Positions 13,001 through 24,431 of a stretch of DNA of 64,000 nucleotides are shown piece by piece. Location of the stretch: the NCBI GenBank assembly GCA_944989445.1, contig CALYLW010001027.1:92001-156000 (forward strand). Direction: 5' to 3'. The notes below the pieces were generated by a model that saw nothing but the letters and a program-made list of their open reading frames with translations, ran no database searches and was not told the DNA's origin. Each line of letters starts with the position of its first letter. The stretch's first letter is position 1. The stretch is from Ampullaceana balthica (Eukaryota; Mollusca; Gastropoda; Lymnaeidae). The translations under genes were made by a program, and so were the position numbers.

Positions 13001-15245
13001 GTACAATGACTTTAAATGTGTGCCCCGCACTAGTGGGACCTTGAGGGGCTTGACGTCATCTTCGTATCTAGATCGGCTCCTCAGATCATTAATCAGTAAA
13101 AACGCAACATATATTTTGTGGACGCATTGCTGGATGGGTTGGCAAAATAAAAAAATTAAAAAATTCAGCTTTCAGATAAAATAAATGAATGTAAGACGTT
13201 TTGAGAAATTGGTTTATTTGTAGAAAATAAAATAGCTGAAGTCGAACGACAAACAAATTTTATTTTAATAATTATCTTTTGTTTTGAAACTTTTACAAAA
13301 AATGAGTACATGTAGTATGAATTAAATGCTGAATAAATTGAAATTATAATTTCCGAATGTGCATAGATATAATCTGCACACTCCACACATAATCTACTGG
13401 GAATCCTTACTTCCAAGTCTTATTTCTGATTTTTGTGTGATGTAAGTGTGTCGTTTTAAAAAGTCGGTATGTGTATGAGGTCTTCACACTAAAGCTTACA
13501 TACTCGTTTACAAGTGTGCCCAACATCTTTAACTGTCACGATCAATTTAGATCCTATTAAAGCAATTAAACTTTCAAGCATTTTCGTGATGATATTGTTT
13601 TCAAGTGTTTAGTAAAGCAAAAGTCGATTTAGTTTCAATTTCGTTAATCTATTATTTCCATCTTCTTATTTCCGTAACTTTTTCTAAATGAAGCATATCC
13701 TTTATCACAAGGGCGTCATTGTTGCCTTTGCGTCAATCTATTATGTGACACAGCTTCTCAAAGTTGTAGAAACATAAAAAATACGAATAGTTTGAATGAA
13801 GAATAGACTGATGAGCTAGTAATTGACATTTATTGTAAATTTAGCAATATAATTTAAACATCTATTTTCTGTCATCCTGAAAAATTTATGCCTGAAAGAA
13901 TTGTTATTAGAAAAAACCAACAAAGTATAAATTTTGTAGTTCAGGGATCCTTCAGGTTCAAGAGTTTTGACCCTATTAACTTCCAACAGATTACATTAAT
14001 CAACCCGAAGCGCTAACCTCCCATGTCAGATTATTTTCCGTCAACACAATTTTGTACAGGATTATCGCCAACAGGTCCCACGAGGACCAGCTATAACATG
14101 ATATATATTGGAATCATGTGTGAGAGAAAAGCCTTGTTCAATGATTCCGTTCGGCCAGTGTTATACATTATCAGTCTCCATTCAAAATAGTTGTTCAAAT
14201 GGATGATCATATCATGCTGCCTTAAACAGGGGAATATGAAGCTGGGGAATCGTGTGTGAAGTATAAACGTTCGATTATAAACATAACTCAGTTACGTTTT
14301 TCGAAATTTAACTTTTTAACTCATCTATTGATTAGTGTTATTTGCAAGAGTTTAAAACGTTTATGAGAAACGCGTTTGAGTGCAAGGGGGTGATGAAGTA
14401 ACTTTAGTGCTAAAGCATTGTATAGGTGTCATCAATATTTCGGAAAACTTGAATAAAACTGAAGAAAATGAAGCAATATTGTCTTAAGCTGATGTGCTAT
14501 ATATGAAGTGCCATGCAGCCATTTTTGTTTCTATGTTTTTTAACGTATGGGGATCGGTCCTCAGCAACTTAACAGATCCACAATATTACATTCAAGCAGA
14601 AAGGACTGGATTCTCAGAATTACGCTACGAAATAAGGCCGTTAAAGCTATAGCTGGAGACAAGCAGGGATATTATTGGACACGCGAGTTTAGCTTGTGCA
14701 GATAATCGTTGGGATTACTTGAGAATCTCATAGAGAGTAAACGAAGTTCACGAAAGATGAAGCAAACATAATGAGGATAGACTCATGATGAATGTCTTAA
14801 CGAGTAACTTGTGAAGAGCCATTTTTTATCTCCAGAATTACTAGCATTTAAATGCTTTATTATTTTTGAAGTTATGGAGAAATTAGTTGAACAATAAAGT
14901 CGAAGTAAAAAAGTGCACGATTTATCAATTTATCATTTGAACGCACGAATGTCCCAAGTAAACTTTTCAAGTTAATCCAAAATTCAAACTAATCAACCTA
15001 TTTTTAATACATCCCAGTCAACGACCCGCACGTAATTCTATCTGCAAGTGTTTTGTAAATTAAATTTCAGCTCTTTCCTGATTAGCTATAAAATAAATTA
15101 AAATCTAACAAATATTTATTTTTGTGTCGTGGAGTTATAACAAAGAATGACAAATAAGATAATATTTGTAAATCGATTATAATTCCAATAGCAAAAACTA
15201 TATTTAATCAATTTATGTAGTCATAATTATTTATAAATACACAAG
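10018..15245. other. Intergenic region between divergent SMB and Ig-like genes
   Basis: About 5.2 kb of AT-rich sequence separates the SMB gene (minus) from element X and the Ig-like gene (plus). Much of it is conserved in copy B (32500-36400), but I find no open frame with coding character in either copy. 11695-11730 holds a short purine/poly-G tract. A shared promoter is possible but no specific site could be supported. Confidence 0.5.
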
Positions 15246-15860
15246 CAACAAAGCCCGTCCAAGGACGTTCCGTCACCGTTCGGTGTCATGTTGTAACTCC
15301 CCTCCAACAACCTTCACGACGGGCATACATGTGCATCACGTCAAAAATACTATTATCTTCTCTTATCTTATCTATACAGACGCTCCTTCTATGCAGAAGA
15401 TAGTTGCGTCCACAGACCATGACAGATGATCTGTTGGCAAGTGATGCAGCATTCACAGGCCACGGCTTTGTGGGTTCCACGCATTACCCAGCCGCCTAAC
15501 TACATGTAGTGTTAGGTACCCATTCGGAGCGGGGTGACTCAGGGACCCTTGCCTTCACACGGATTCGAACCCGTGACCATCGGTACGACAGTCCAGTGCG
15601 CTGCCACTCGACCACCACGTCCTATTCATTATAGTTAAAATAAATAACTAGTAAAAACAGAGCTTTTGACTATAAATACCAACGCGCATAACTCAAAATA
15701 AAGTCTTGGAAGAAATACTGCACCAAAAATAACTCGTTTTTAAAGTCCGCGTAAACGTGTTCAATATGATTGGCTGTAGGAGTCATGTGTGTTTGAGGGA
15801 GCAATCGCTATCGATGACCGGACAGATTATGGCCTTTTATTATATTTTGATCATCAACTT
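15246..15860 (+). repeat. Dispersed element X (host of a SINE)
   Basis: This stretch matches the reverse complement of 26895-27197 over its whole length apart from the SINE. Shared phrases include gtccaaggacgttccg, aagtcttggaagaaa, tgcaccaaaaataactcgttt and gcaatcgctatcgatgac. Shorter relatives lie at 34740-34850, 54640-54735 and around 55690 and 56235. No terminal repeats or coding sequence are evident. It sits upstream of the copy-A Ig-like gene and is absent from that position in copy B. Confidence 0.65.
15355..15621 (-). mobile_element. tRNA-derived SINE, 267 bp, with target duplication
   Basis: On the minus strand it starts with a tRNA-like head: an A-box region tggtcgagtggcagcgcac, then a B box ggttcgaatcc. 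It ends in a tail containing cttctgcatagaaggagcg followed by gataagata repeats. It is flanked by ctatt on both sides (15350-15354 and 15622-15626). The paralogous element X near 27110 has the unoccupied sequence aaaaatactattcatta, which confirms the boundaries. The tail resembles the 3' end of the LINE at 49907-51135, as expected if that LINE mobilises it. Confidence 0.85.
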
Positions 15861-16254
15861 AGGTATATAAAAAAAGATCATATTGTCTTAATTGAAAGTA
15901 TATTTTCTAATATTTTATTTTAATAAAATAAATGATTTTACGTCAAATGGAACGTAAATGGTTCATAAAATAATAGGTGTGTTGAGATAGGGGCATAGTT
16001 TTAATTGCAAAATAGAAGCATTTTAAAACATAAATTTTGACCTCATTCATTCCCATTTTATCTGTTGAAATCCATATGGCGCCTACTTCATTATCTAATT
16101 ATTGAAAAGAATGATTGTACAAGTAACACAGTTCAAGTGGTCTGTAGTTTTAAACACATGGGTAAACAACTAGAACTACAAAGGCTTTAGAAACATCTCA
16201 GCAAAAAATAGCAAATATAATATACTTCCCCTACCATAATTTAGGCTAACAAAA
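15861..16254 (+). promoter_or_regulatory. Conserved 5' flank of the Ig-like gene, copy A
   Basis: 15990-16254 stays alignable with 37790-38066 upstream of the copy-B gene, including the phrases ttttaattgcaaaata and caagtggtctgta. Conservation just 5' of the first exon fits a promoter or 5' UTR. No TATA box or specific factor site could be assigned among the many AT-rich words. Confidence 0.3.
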
Positions 16255-17694
16255 ATGACTTTTAATAGCACAGCTTCGATTATTCTATTGTGCTGCTTAA
16301 TTGAAGGTAAATAATATTTATTTTAAATTTTAATTTTTTTTTCATTTCCATCTTTTTAATTAGTAAAATTAGCAATCTATATGTATATGTTTTTAAATCC
16401 CAATGAGAAAATAAAATGCGTTATAGGTTGTTATATATTTTAAAGATTAAACATTTATTTTTTAATGATATTATATTTAAATATATTTTTTTAATTGCAG
16501 ATGTTTTATTGATTTGTAGCCCAGCAGAAGAAGATGGTTCTCTTGTACTTAGCTCTAATATTACACATTCGGGAAACAGGGTTTCATTTGTTAAAAATAA
16601 CATTACAATGATGATATGCCTTAACTGCACTACTTGCCTGGTTCGCTTTCCCAATTTTAGCTTTTACAATATTACAACTTTTGAAAATTCAAGTTGTATT
16701 TACTTACCTCAACGTAACTAGACAGCTTGCAGTATAGAGTGTCAAGGAAATCAATTTAAAAGAACTAATATGGAACATTTGCAACTTACAAGTCTATGGT
16801 AATGGTTTCTTAAAATTATTTGTTGTAGTTTTTATTTGGTATTAATAATATAACATAAAATATTTCACACATATTTAAATAATCGTAATTAGATGCTTCT
16901 CCAATTAAATACTGTGGAAAAATTAGTCCAAGATAATGTTTTGTTTTCTTATAGTTTATTTTTAAAATTCGTACTAATATTTAGGCAAGTCAAGAACTAA
17001 GATCTTATACCATTTAATATTTAAAAATGTTTGTTTCGTTAAATGTATCTTTATTGTTGATACTAGAACGTTTTAAATAACTCGAAGACACAAAAGAATT
17101 AGCAAATTTTACACTTGTCAAAGAAGAAAAAATAAGAAAAATAGTTTAAAAAATTACTTTAAAACGTTGAAAAAGTTGTGCTTTCTACTTAGATACTTAA
17201 ATTTAAGAAGATTAAATTAACACTAATACAATATTTAACCATATAACGCGTACCATTAAAAAAAACTAATTTAATTTCTTATTACTTAGCCTTACCTAAA
17301 CGATTTAGGTGTGATGTCGTTTTTCGTCACATGTACATGAAAGTGACATGTTCAGCGTCTGAAATTTATCCAATTGGGATATGTATTCATCATATTTCAT
17401 CGGATGGGGTAGAAAACGTATGTGCTGATTTTAATTATAATTTTTATATAATGGTTTAAAACTATTATGTTGAAAATCAAATGCTATGCATGAAAGGAAA
17501 AGTCGTTATTATTGTAAAGAATCATTTTCATACATGAAAAAAAGGAAACATTTTATTTTCAAGACTTGAACAGTAAAGTTGTCAATTAATGTCTTTCTTA
17601 TCATTATTTGTGTGCATATTTATTTCAGCCTAGTTCTTAAAAAAACGTATTTCATTTAACTTGAAGTTATACATTTAACATCAAATATTGTTAG

Positions 17695-17722
17695 CTAGGG
17701 GACGTAAGGCGCCAAAGGCGCC
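17695..17722 (-). mobile_element. Possible Helitron 3' terminus
   Basis: On the minus strand a perfect hairpin (ggcgcc, loop ttt, ggcgcc) lies 9 bases before CTAG, the layout of a Helitron 3' end. The base after CTAG is C rather than the usual T, so this is only suggestive. Confidence 0.35.
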
Positions 17723-17739
17723 CACTTTTTCAAAAGCCC

Positions 17740-17855
17740 AAGTAACTTATCCTTGTTTGATAAATACGAAATATTAAACTTCCTGAAATGTACACAATAT
17801 ATTTTATAATAAATTGGGTAATTGACGTCATATAATATTTACGGCAGGAAACACC
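17740..17855 (+). repeat. Copy of a dispersed/tandem repeat (tttgataaatacgaaat type)
   Basis: It matches 21808-21880 and part of 21640-22010, sharing ccttgtttgataaatacgaa and gacgtcatataatattt. Copies therefore flank the large Helitron on both sides. Confidence 0.55.
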
Positions 17856-18017
17856 ACAAGCTCTGTTAATCTCGAAACCAAAATGATTATGATTTTACGT
17901 CTAAATTTTCACTTAAAACAAATATGCTGATTATGATAATTTTAATTTTAACTGCTATGGACTGTTGTACTATGTCCCTCAACGTTATGGAGACAATGAG
18001 TGACTTGGACTTTTATA

Positions 18018-21000
18018 TCTATACTAATAAAAGGGAAAGCCCTCACTCACTGACTCACTCACTGACTGATTCATCACTAATTCTCCAACTTCCCGTGTAG
18101 GTAGAAAGCATGAAACTTTGGGAAGTTGTCGAGTAGCCTCTCGCGACGAAAATTGGAGTAAAAGAATTTTTAAAATTACACTCATGGGGGCCGGGGGCCC
18201 AAAAACGTTTTTTTTCCTTATATGGCCTATATAAAATTTGAAAATCACCAATTCTCCCATTTCCCGAGTAGGCAGAAGCATGAAACTTTGGGAAGTTGTT
18301 GAGTACAACCCCGCGATGGTAACGGGAGAAAAAACATTTAAATTATCACTTCCTGGGGGCCGGGGGCCCAAATGAAGTTTTTTCCTTATATGAGCTATAT
18401 AAAAACTAAAAATCACTAATTCTCCTATTTCCCGTGTAGATAGAAGCATGAAACTTGGGGTGGTTGTTAAGTTCACTTCCGCGAAGGTAACAAGCAAAAA
18501 ATATATTTAAATTATCACTGAATGGGGGCCGGGGGCCCAAATGTAGTTTTTTTCTTATATAAAAAAATGACTCATCACTAATTCTCCAACTTCCCGTGTA
18601 GGTAGAAGCATGAAACTTTGGGAAGTTGTTGTGTAGCCTCTCGAGACGAAAACTGGCGTAAAAGAATTTTACAATTTTACACTCATGGGGGCTGGGGGCC
18701 CAAAAACGTTTTTTTCCTTATATGGCCTATATAAAATTTGAAAATCACAAATTCTCCTATTTCCCGAGTAGGCAGAAGCATGAAACTTTTAGAAGTTGTT
18801 GAGGACAAACCCGCAATGGTAACAGGTGGAAAAAAAATTAAATTATCACTTCCTGGGGGCCGGGGGCCCAAATGAAGTTCTTTCCTTATATGAGCTATAT
18901 AAAAACTGAAAATCACAAATGCTCATATTTCCCGTGTAGGTAGAAGCATGAAACACTAGGTAGTTGATAAGCACACTTCCGCGATGGTAACAAGCGAAAA
19001 CAATATTTAAAATAACACTTAATGGGGTCCGGGGGCCCAAATGTAGTTTTTTTCTTATATAAAAAAACTGACTCATCACTAATTCTCCAACTTCCCGTGT
19101 AGGTATTAGCATGAAACTTTGGGAACTTGCTGAGTACACTCTCTCAACGATAATTGGCGAATAAGAATTTTAAAATTCACACTGTTGGGGGCCCAGGGCC
19201 CAAAAACGCTTTTTTTTCCTTATATGGACTATATAGAATATGAAATCACTAATTTTCTCATTTCTCGAGTAGGCAAAAGCATGAAACTTTGGGAAGTTGT
19301 TGAGTAAAAACCAGCGATAGCGACGGGAGGAAAAAAATTAAATTATCACTTCCTGGGGGCCGGGGGCCCAAATGAAGTTTTTTCCTTATATGAGCTTTAT
19401 AAAAACTAAAAATCACTAATTCTCCTATTTCCCGTGTAGGTAGAAGCATGAAACACAAGGTAGTTGATAAGCACACTTCCGCGATGGTAACATGCGAAAA
19501 AAATATTTAAAATAACACTTAATGGGGTCCGGGGGCCCAAATGTATACAAAAACTAAAAATCACAAATTCTCCTATTTCCCGTGTAGGTAGAAGCATGAA
19601 ACTTGGGGTAGTTGTTAAGTACACTTCCATGATGGTAACAGGTAAAAACAATATTTAAATTATCACTTAATGGGGTCCGGGGGCCCAAATGTAGTTTCTT
19701 CTTTTATTAAAAAAGACTCATCACTAATCTCGGATTTAACGCGTAGGTAGAAGCATGAAACTTTGGGAAGTTGTTGAGTAGCCTCTCGCGACGAAAATTG
19801 GCGTAAAAGAATTTTTAAATTAACACTCATGGGGGCCGGGGGCCCAAAAAAGTTTTTTTTCCTTATATGGCCTATATAAAATTTTAAAATCAACAATTCT
19901 CCTGTTTCCCGAGTAGTTTTAAGTACACTTTCACGATGGTAACAGGTAAAAACAATATTTAAATTATCACTTACTGGGGGCCGGGGGCCAAAATGTAGTC
20001 TTTTCTTATATTAAAACTGACTCATCACTAATTCTCGGATTTCCCATGTATGTAGAACCATGAAACCTTGGGAAGTTGTCAAGTAGCCTCTCTCGACGAC
20101 AAATGGCGAAAAAGAATTTATAAATTCAGCTTCATGGGGGCCGGGGGCCCAAAATCTTTTTTTCCCCTTCCATTGGCTATATAAACATTTGAAAATCACT
20201 AATCCTCCTATTTCCCGAGTAGGTAGAAGCATGAAACTTTGGGAAGTTGTTGAGTACACTTCCGCGATGGTAACAGGCGAAAAAATATTCAAAATTTCAC
20301 TTACTGGGGCCCAGGGGCCAAAATGTAGTTTTTTCCTTATATGAGTTATATAAAAACTGAAAATCACTAATTCTCCTAATTCCTGTGTAGGAAGTAGCAT
20401 GAAACTTTGAGTAGTTTGTTTAAGTAACATTCTGCGATGGTAACAGGTTAAAAAACTATCTAAATTATCACTTACTGGGGGCCGGGGGCCAAAATGTAGT
20501 TTTCTTCTTATATAAAAAACTGACTCATCACTAATTCTCCAATTTCTCGTGTTGGTAGCAGCATGAAACTTTGGAGAGTTGTTAAGTACACTTCCGCAAT
20601 GGTAACAGGTGAAAAAGAATTTTGAAATTCACACTCATGGGGGCCGGGGGCCCAAAAACGTTTTTTTTTCCCTTATTCTGGCTTTATAAAAATTAAAAAT
20701 CCCTTATTCTCCTATTTCCCGAGAAGGTAGAAGCATGAAACTTTGGGTAGTTGTTGGATAACATTCCGCGATGGTAACAGGTGGAACAATTATATAAATT
20801 ATCACATAACGGGGGCCGGGGGCCGAAATGTAATTTTTTTCTTATATGAGCTATATAAAAACTGAAAATCACTAATTCTCCTATTTCCCGTGTAGGTGGA
20901 AGCATGAAACTTTGGGCGGTTGTTGAGTACCCTCCCGCAATGGTAGCAGACGGAGAAAAATTAAATTATCAGCTCGATAGGATCACGGGAAGTGTGTCAT

Positions 21001-21192
21001 TTTTTTACTTTTCGTTTTTGTTTTTCTGCGGGACTACAACAGACAGACAGACAAGACGGTGAAGTTAATATATGTATTATATCCATCATGATCCATTTTG
21101 AAATCAATTTGTGTTTTGAATTTGTGTTACGCGGGTTCTCAACGCTTACTGAAATCCTAATTTACCGCACCAAAGCGCGGGTATTTTGCTAG
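18018..21192 (+). mobile_element. Non-autonomous Helitron, 3175 bp, carrying a satellite array
   Basis: The 5' end reads tctatactaataaaaggg, starting with the TC that defines Helitrons and preceded by A (18017). The 3' end is CTAG (21189-21192) followed by T, with a bulged hairpin (taccgc ... gcgggta) ending about 9 bases upstream. Insertion between A and T without target duplication fits the Helitron mechanism. The interior is a 17-unit satellite followed by about 110 bp related to the right part of the aaatcccttata repeat family. It encodes no Rep or helicase and must depend on an autonomous source. It sits in an intron of the copy-A Ig-like gene, whose copy-B counterpart lacks it. Confidence 0.85.
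18055..20960 (+). repeat. Satellite array, about 17 units of about 165 bp
   Basis: Each unit holds an atcactaattctcc / tttcccgtgtaggtagaagc box, an agcatgaaactttgggaagt box, a gatggtaacagg box and the GC core gggggccgggggccc. The GC core recurs near 18188, 18358, 18525, 18690, 18855, 19025, 19188, 19358, 19523, 19673, 19830, 19978, 20137, 20305, 20477, 20640 and 20812. Units alternate between variants (cttatatggcctatat versus cttatatgagctatat), which suggests higher-order repetition. The minus-strand open frames here are periodic artefacts of the array. Confidence 0.9.
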
Positions 21193-21208
21193 TTGTTTAT
21201 AATATATA

Positions 21209-21637
21209 CTAGCTGACCCGCGGCGTAGCATACGCCGCTCAAGATTTAGTAACAGGTGAAGACTTCCTGGAAGATACAGTTGTCAAAATGGGGTGGGTTT
21301 GGGCAAACGACTGTGAGTGAATGAAAAGAAGGAACTCTGGAGAGACACGCGGCCTAGCTTACGCCGCAGACTTGCTCATCATAGAAAGTGCAACGAACGG
21401 TTGGGGGGGGGTGAAAGTACAGACATAAAAAAGCAGCACTAAGTAAATTAAAAAATAGCGAGTAAACGTAAAGACATGCACACTGAGGTTGTTGTTACCC
21501 GCCTCAAATTTATTAACCAACGTTCACTCGCGTTGTTTTGATTTCTTCATGCTGTAGTTTGTGTCCGTTCTTTCTCCACTCTCTTTGCACTCTCCATTAG
21601 CAAGTCTGCGGCGTATGCTACGCCACGGGGCGTCTAG
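21209..21637. mobile_element. Fold-back element bounded by two opposed Helitron-like 3' ends
   Basis: The left edge is CTAG followed by gctgacccgcggcgtagcat; the right edge is gcggcgtatgctacgccacg...cgtCTAG. Each edge is a Helitron 3' terminus, with a hairpin of 8-bp stem and 3-base loop about 10 bases before CTAG, and the two point in opposite directions. A third related hairpin on the minus strand lies at 21349-21378, next to cgcagacttgct. There is no coding sequence. It begins only 17 bp after the end of the large Helitron. Confidence 0.7.
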
Positions 21638-21640
21638 TTT

Positions 21641-22010
21641 CATAATAATTATAAATCCTCAAATCCTATTTTTACATCGTTCCCATTTCAAAAATTAAAA
21701 TATAAGCATAACACATTGACGTCATATGATATTTTTATACAAAATCGATCGCAGCGCCACCTAACTTACATCCATACAGACAACGGGAATCAATATACAT
21801 AATTAACATAAGTAACGTATCCGTGTTTGATAAATACGAAATGTAAACTTGCTGAAATGTACACAAAGTATTTCATAATAATTATAAATCCTCAAATCCT
21901 CTTTTTACATCGTTCCCTTTTCAAAAATTAAAATATAAGCATAAAACAATGACGTCATATAATATTTTTATACAAAATCGATCGCAGCGCCACCTAACAG
22001 CATTATTCCA
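21641..22010 (+). repeat. Two direct copies of a roughly 230-bp repeat
   Basis: 21641-21775 and 21867-22000 are nearly identical, from ttcataataattataaatcc through the sequence ending in tcgatcgcagcgccacctaac. They are joined by a segment matching 17742-17810. The period is about 226 bp. Confidence 0.8.
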
Positions 22011-22051
22011 TACATACATACATACATACAGACAACAGGAATTATGTATAA

Positions 22052-22089
<38 letters not shown>
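22010..22089. repeat. (CATA)n and (AT)n microsatellites
   Basis: A short run of cata tetranucleotides (about 22010-22031) is followed, after a short spacer, by an AT dinucleotide tract at about 22051-22088. Confidence 0.95.
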
Positions 22090-22093
<4 letters not shown>

Positions 22094-23056
22094 AAAAAAA
22101 AACATGTTTTAAGAAACAATCATGCAGTTTAAAAGCCTTTTTAAAAAATGTGTTTAAAAGTTATATATTTATTTTAATTTTTAAAATAAAATTTAAAATA
22201 TATATTTTTTTATTAAAAATAAGAATTCCACAGAATTGATTTCCATGAATAACACCAGTGAATGTTGGGGCGAGCCTCCTTATTGTCAGACGAACTGTTC
22301 TCTTCAACTCTCGACAAACAAAATGACCAGAGGCGGGTATGAGTTGTTGATCACTGTGTACCCCAACATTACAGGTGCTTTACAGAATCTAAACATCAGG
22401 AAGACGTGGAAATACATTTCAAAATACGTAAGTGTACAAAATATTAGGAAAGATTAAAAATTTGTTTTTAAATTTGTTTTTAATTACCTAATTTTTTTTT
22501 CCTGTTTTTATTTTATTTTTTTATAATTTTTTTTTCGTTTGTTAAAAAAGAATAGATAAAAATGACAAAGCTTAATAGAACAAACCAAATCTATCTATAT
22601 ACCTATAGGCTAAAATTTTAAAAAATGAGTTGAGGGGGGATTGAGTGGCTTTGGATGTTTTGTGTCTAAAATTACAGATATACGGCTTAAAAAGAGGCAA
22701 CTTATATTTTCTCCCAAAAGTAGTTGGTTCCTTAAAAAAAAATAAAATTTTTTATCATTGATTATAGTGTAAGAATATATATGGCTGGTGTTAAAGTAAA
22801 AGGAGAAATTTAAAAAATAAATATATCATGGTTACAAAAGTGAAAATCATATAAGAAAAAAATCATGTAATTTTGTTTTTATAAATAAAATATTCAGATA
22901 TGTGCTCTATGTTGGTTAAAACACTAGCATCTTTATATTAACCTTGCAAGTGAATCTCAGATATATTCATGCTTCTTAAAATTGTTTTTGGCGACAAAAT
23001 AAACGGTAAATGCTGGTTTGGGGAGTTTCCAATCAAGGAAAACTTTCCACTGTATA

Positions 23057-23109
23057 ATGAATACTGTATTGATAGTTTCTGTTATTTGTCTTCTTGGTGT
23101 TCTTCTAAA
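23057..23109 (+). CDS. Candidate orphan signal-peptide exon
   Basis: ATG opens 17 codons that read as a signal peptide (MNTVLIVSVICLLGVLL), directly followed by a good donor (aaa|gtgagt, phase 2). No following exon in the right phase could be identified, and copy B has no counterpart. It could be a first exon of another surface-protein gene or a chance opening. Confidence 0.25.
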
Positions 23110-23572
23110 GTGAGTAGTTCAAAAGGTAGCTGATTTCATCGTCTTAACTTTCATAAATAAGTTACATGACTATTTGATTACGAATGATTTGTAATTTAAA
23201 CTCGACATTTTTGTTTATATTTTTCTTTCCTTGAATATTAATTAGTTCAATACATGTACAACAATTTAAAAACCTAACTTTAGGTGGTAATTAATATTTT
23301 ATGTCAAATTTTGTAAGTCCGAGCCTCTTGTCTCTGGTGAACCGGAAGGAATTGTTTTTTTTTGCCATTGAACAAACTCGTTAGCCTTACATGAAACCAG
23401 TCGGCCGCATTTTTTTAAACCTTTATAGCGAAATATTCAAATTTAGCAAGGAAACTGCTTATATTTCAAGCGTAAAAATATATTTCTGTTGAAAGAAAGA
23501 AAAGCCAACATTGAAACTAAAAATATATTCATCTCGACGACGGACGAGTTCATTTTGAAGGTACGTATTTTT

Positions 23573-24358
23573 AAATCCCTTATACTAACTTAACCGTTTT
23601 TGTCTCTCTGTCTGTCATTATTTCGTGTTCTCTAAGTCGGTCGGGAGGAAAAACAAAAGTAAAAAAATGACCCATTTCCCATGGTTCTATCGAGCTGAAA
23701 ATTTGCAGATAGACTTGTGTCACCTAGCAATATCTTTTCCTATATTTCCTATCTATCGGATGTACCGTAATTAAATGAATGAATTTTTAGTTTATCTCTA
23801 TATATCTCTACCAAGACGTCTGGTAAAGTTGACCTCCACGGTTCACTGCATTTCTATCAAGCCATCGTCGATCACATCCCCGTATTTTACAGCAAGGGGA
23901 GCTCAGTCACGTTCAGTCTGTAAATGTTTGTCGCGCTGTGCTTATTATATTGAACATAATCAATAAAAATTTTTTATTCTGTGTCAAATATAAGGGATTT
24001 ATAGTCAAAAAACATTGCATTGTATTTAAATGTCAGATCAATCGAATGTACCGTATTTAAAATAATGATCTTTAGTTTATCTCTAAATATCTCTATGTAG
24101 CCATCTGCTATTGTTAACATCGATGTGTCACTGGAGTTTACTCCAGCCATCGAGGACCACATCTCCGTGTTTTACAGTGAGGAGAGTTCAGTCAGGTTCA
24201 GTTTGTAAATTTTTGTCGCGAGGTGCATTTTATATTGAACATAATCAATACTTTTAGTTATGTCTCATATATAAGGGATTTATAGTAAAAAACGTTGCTT
24301 TTACGGATTATGTAATTTCCTTTTTAAATCCCTCATATTAGCTTCACCGTATTGTCTC

Positions 24359-24431
<73 letters not shown>

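Larger units (their letters stand above)
16255..23420 (+). pseudogene. Ig-like secreted/surface protein gene, copy A (degraded)
   Basis: Exons were inferred by splice sites and match to copy B. Exon 1 16255-16306 is a signal peptide (MTFNSTASIILLCCLIE, phase 1). Exon 2 is 16501-16798, exon 3 is 17290-17417 (donor gtatgt, phase 0), and exon 4 is 22224-22427 (donor gtaagt). A degraded fifth exon lies at about 23321-23420. Exon 2 loses frame near 16707 and then meets a stop. Exon 4 is one base shorter than in copy B, and exon 5 has a frame break in a T run. Cysteine spacing and many N-x-S/T sequons suggest tandem Ig-like extracellular domains. The intron between exons 3 and 4 is 4.8 kb, against 0.58 kb in copy B, because of the Helitron and repeats inserted there. 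Function is unknown. Confidence 0.65.

Noticed and set aside
13165..13416. 83-codon minus-strand frame
   Set aside because: The paralogous stretch in copy B (34195-35540) does not preserve it and carries a 1.1 kb insertion without other signs of a gene.
15540..15622. tRNA gene suggested by A and B boxes
   Set aside because: The cloverleaf is incomplete, the sequence continues into a SINE body and tail, and a target duplication flanks the whole unit.
18024..20905. Series of minus-strand open frames with repeated FMLLPTREIGELVIFSFYI-type sequence
   Set aside because: They are produced by the 165-bp satellite units read in reverse. Breaks occur at each unit, there is no start or splice context, and the GC core translates to proline/glycine runs.
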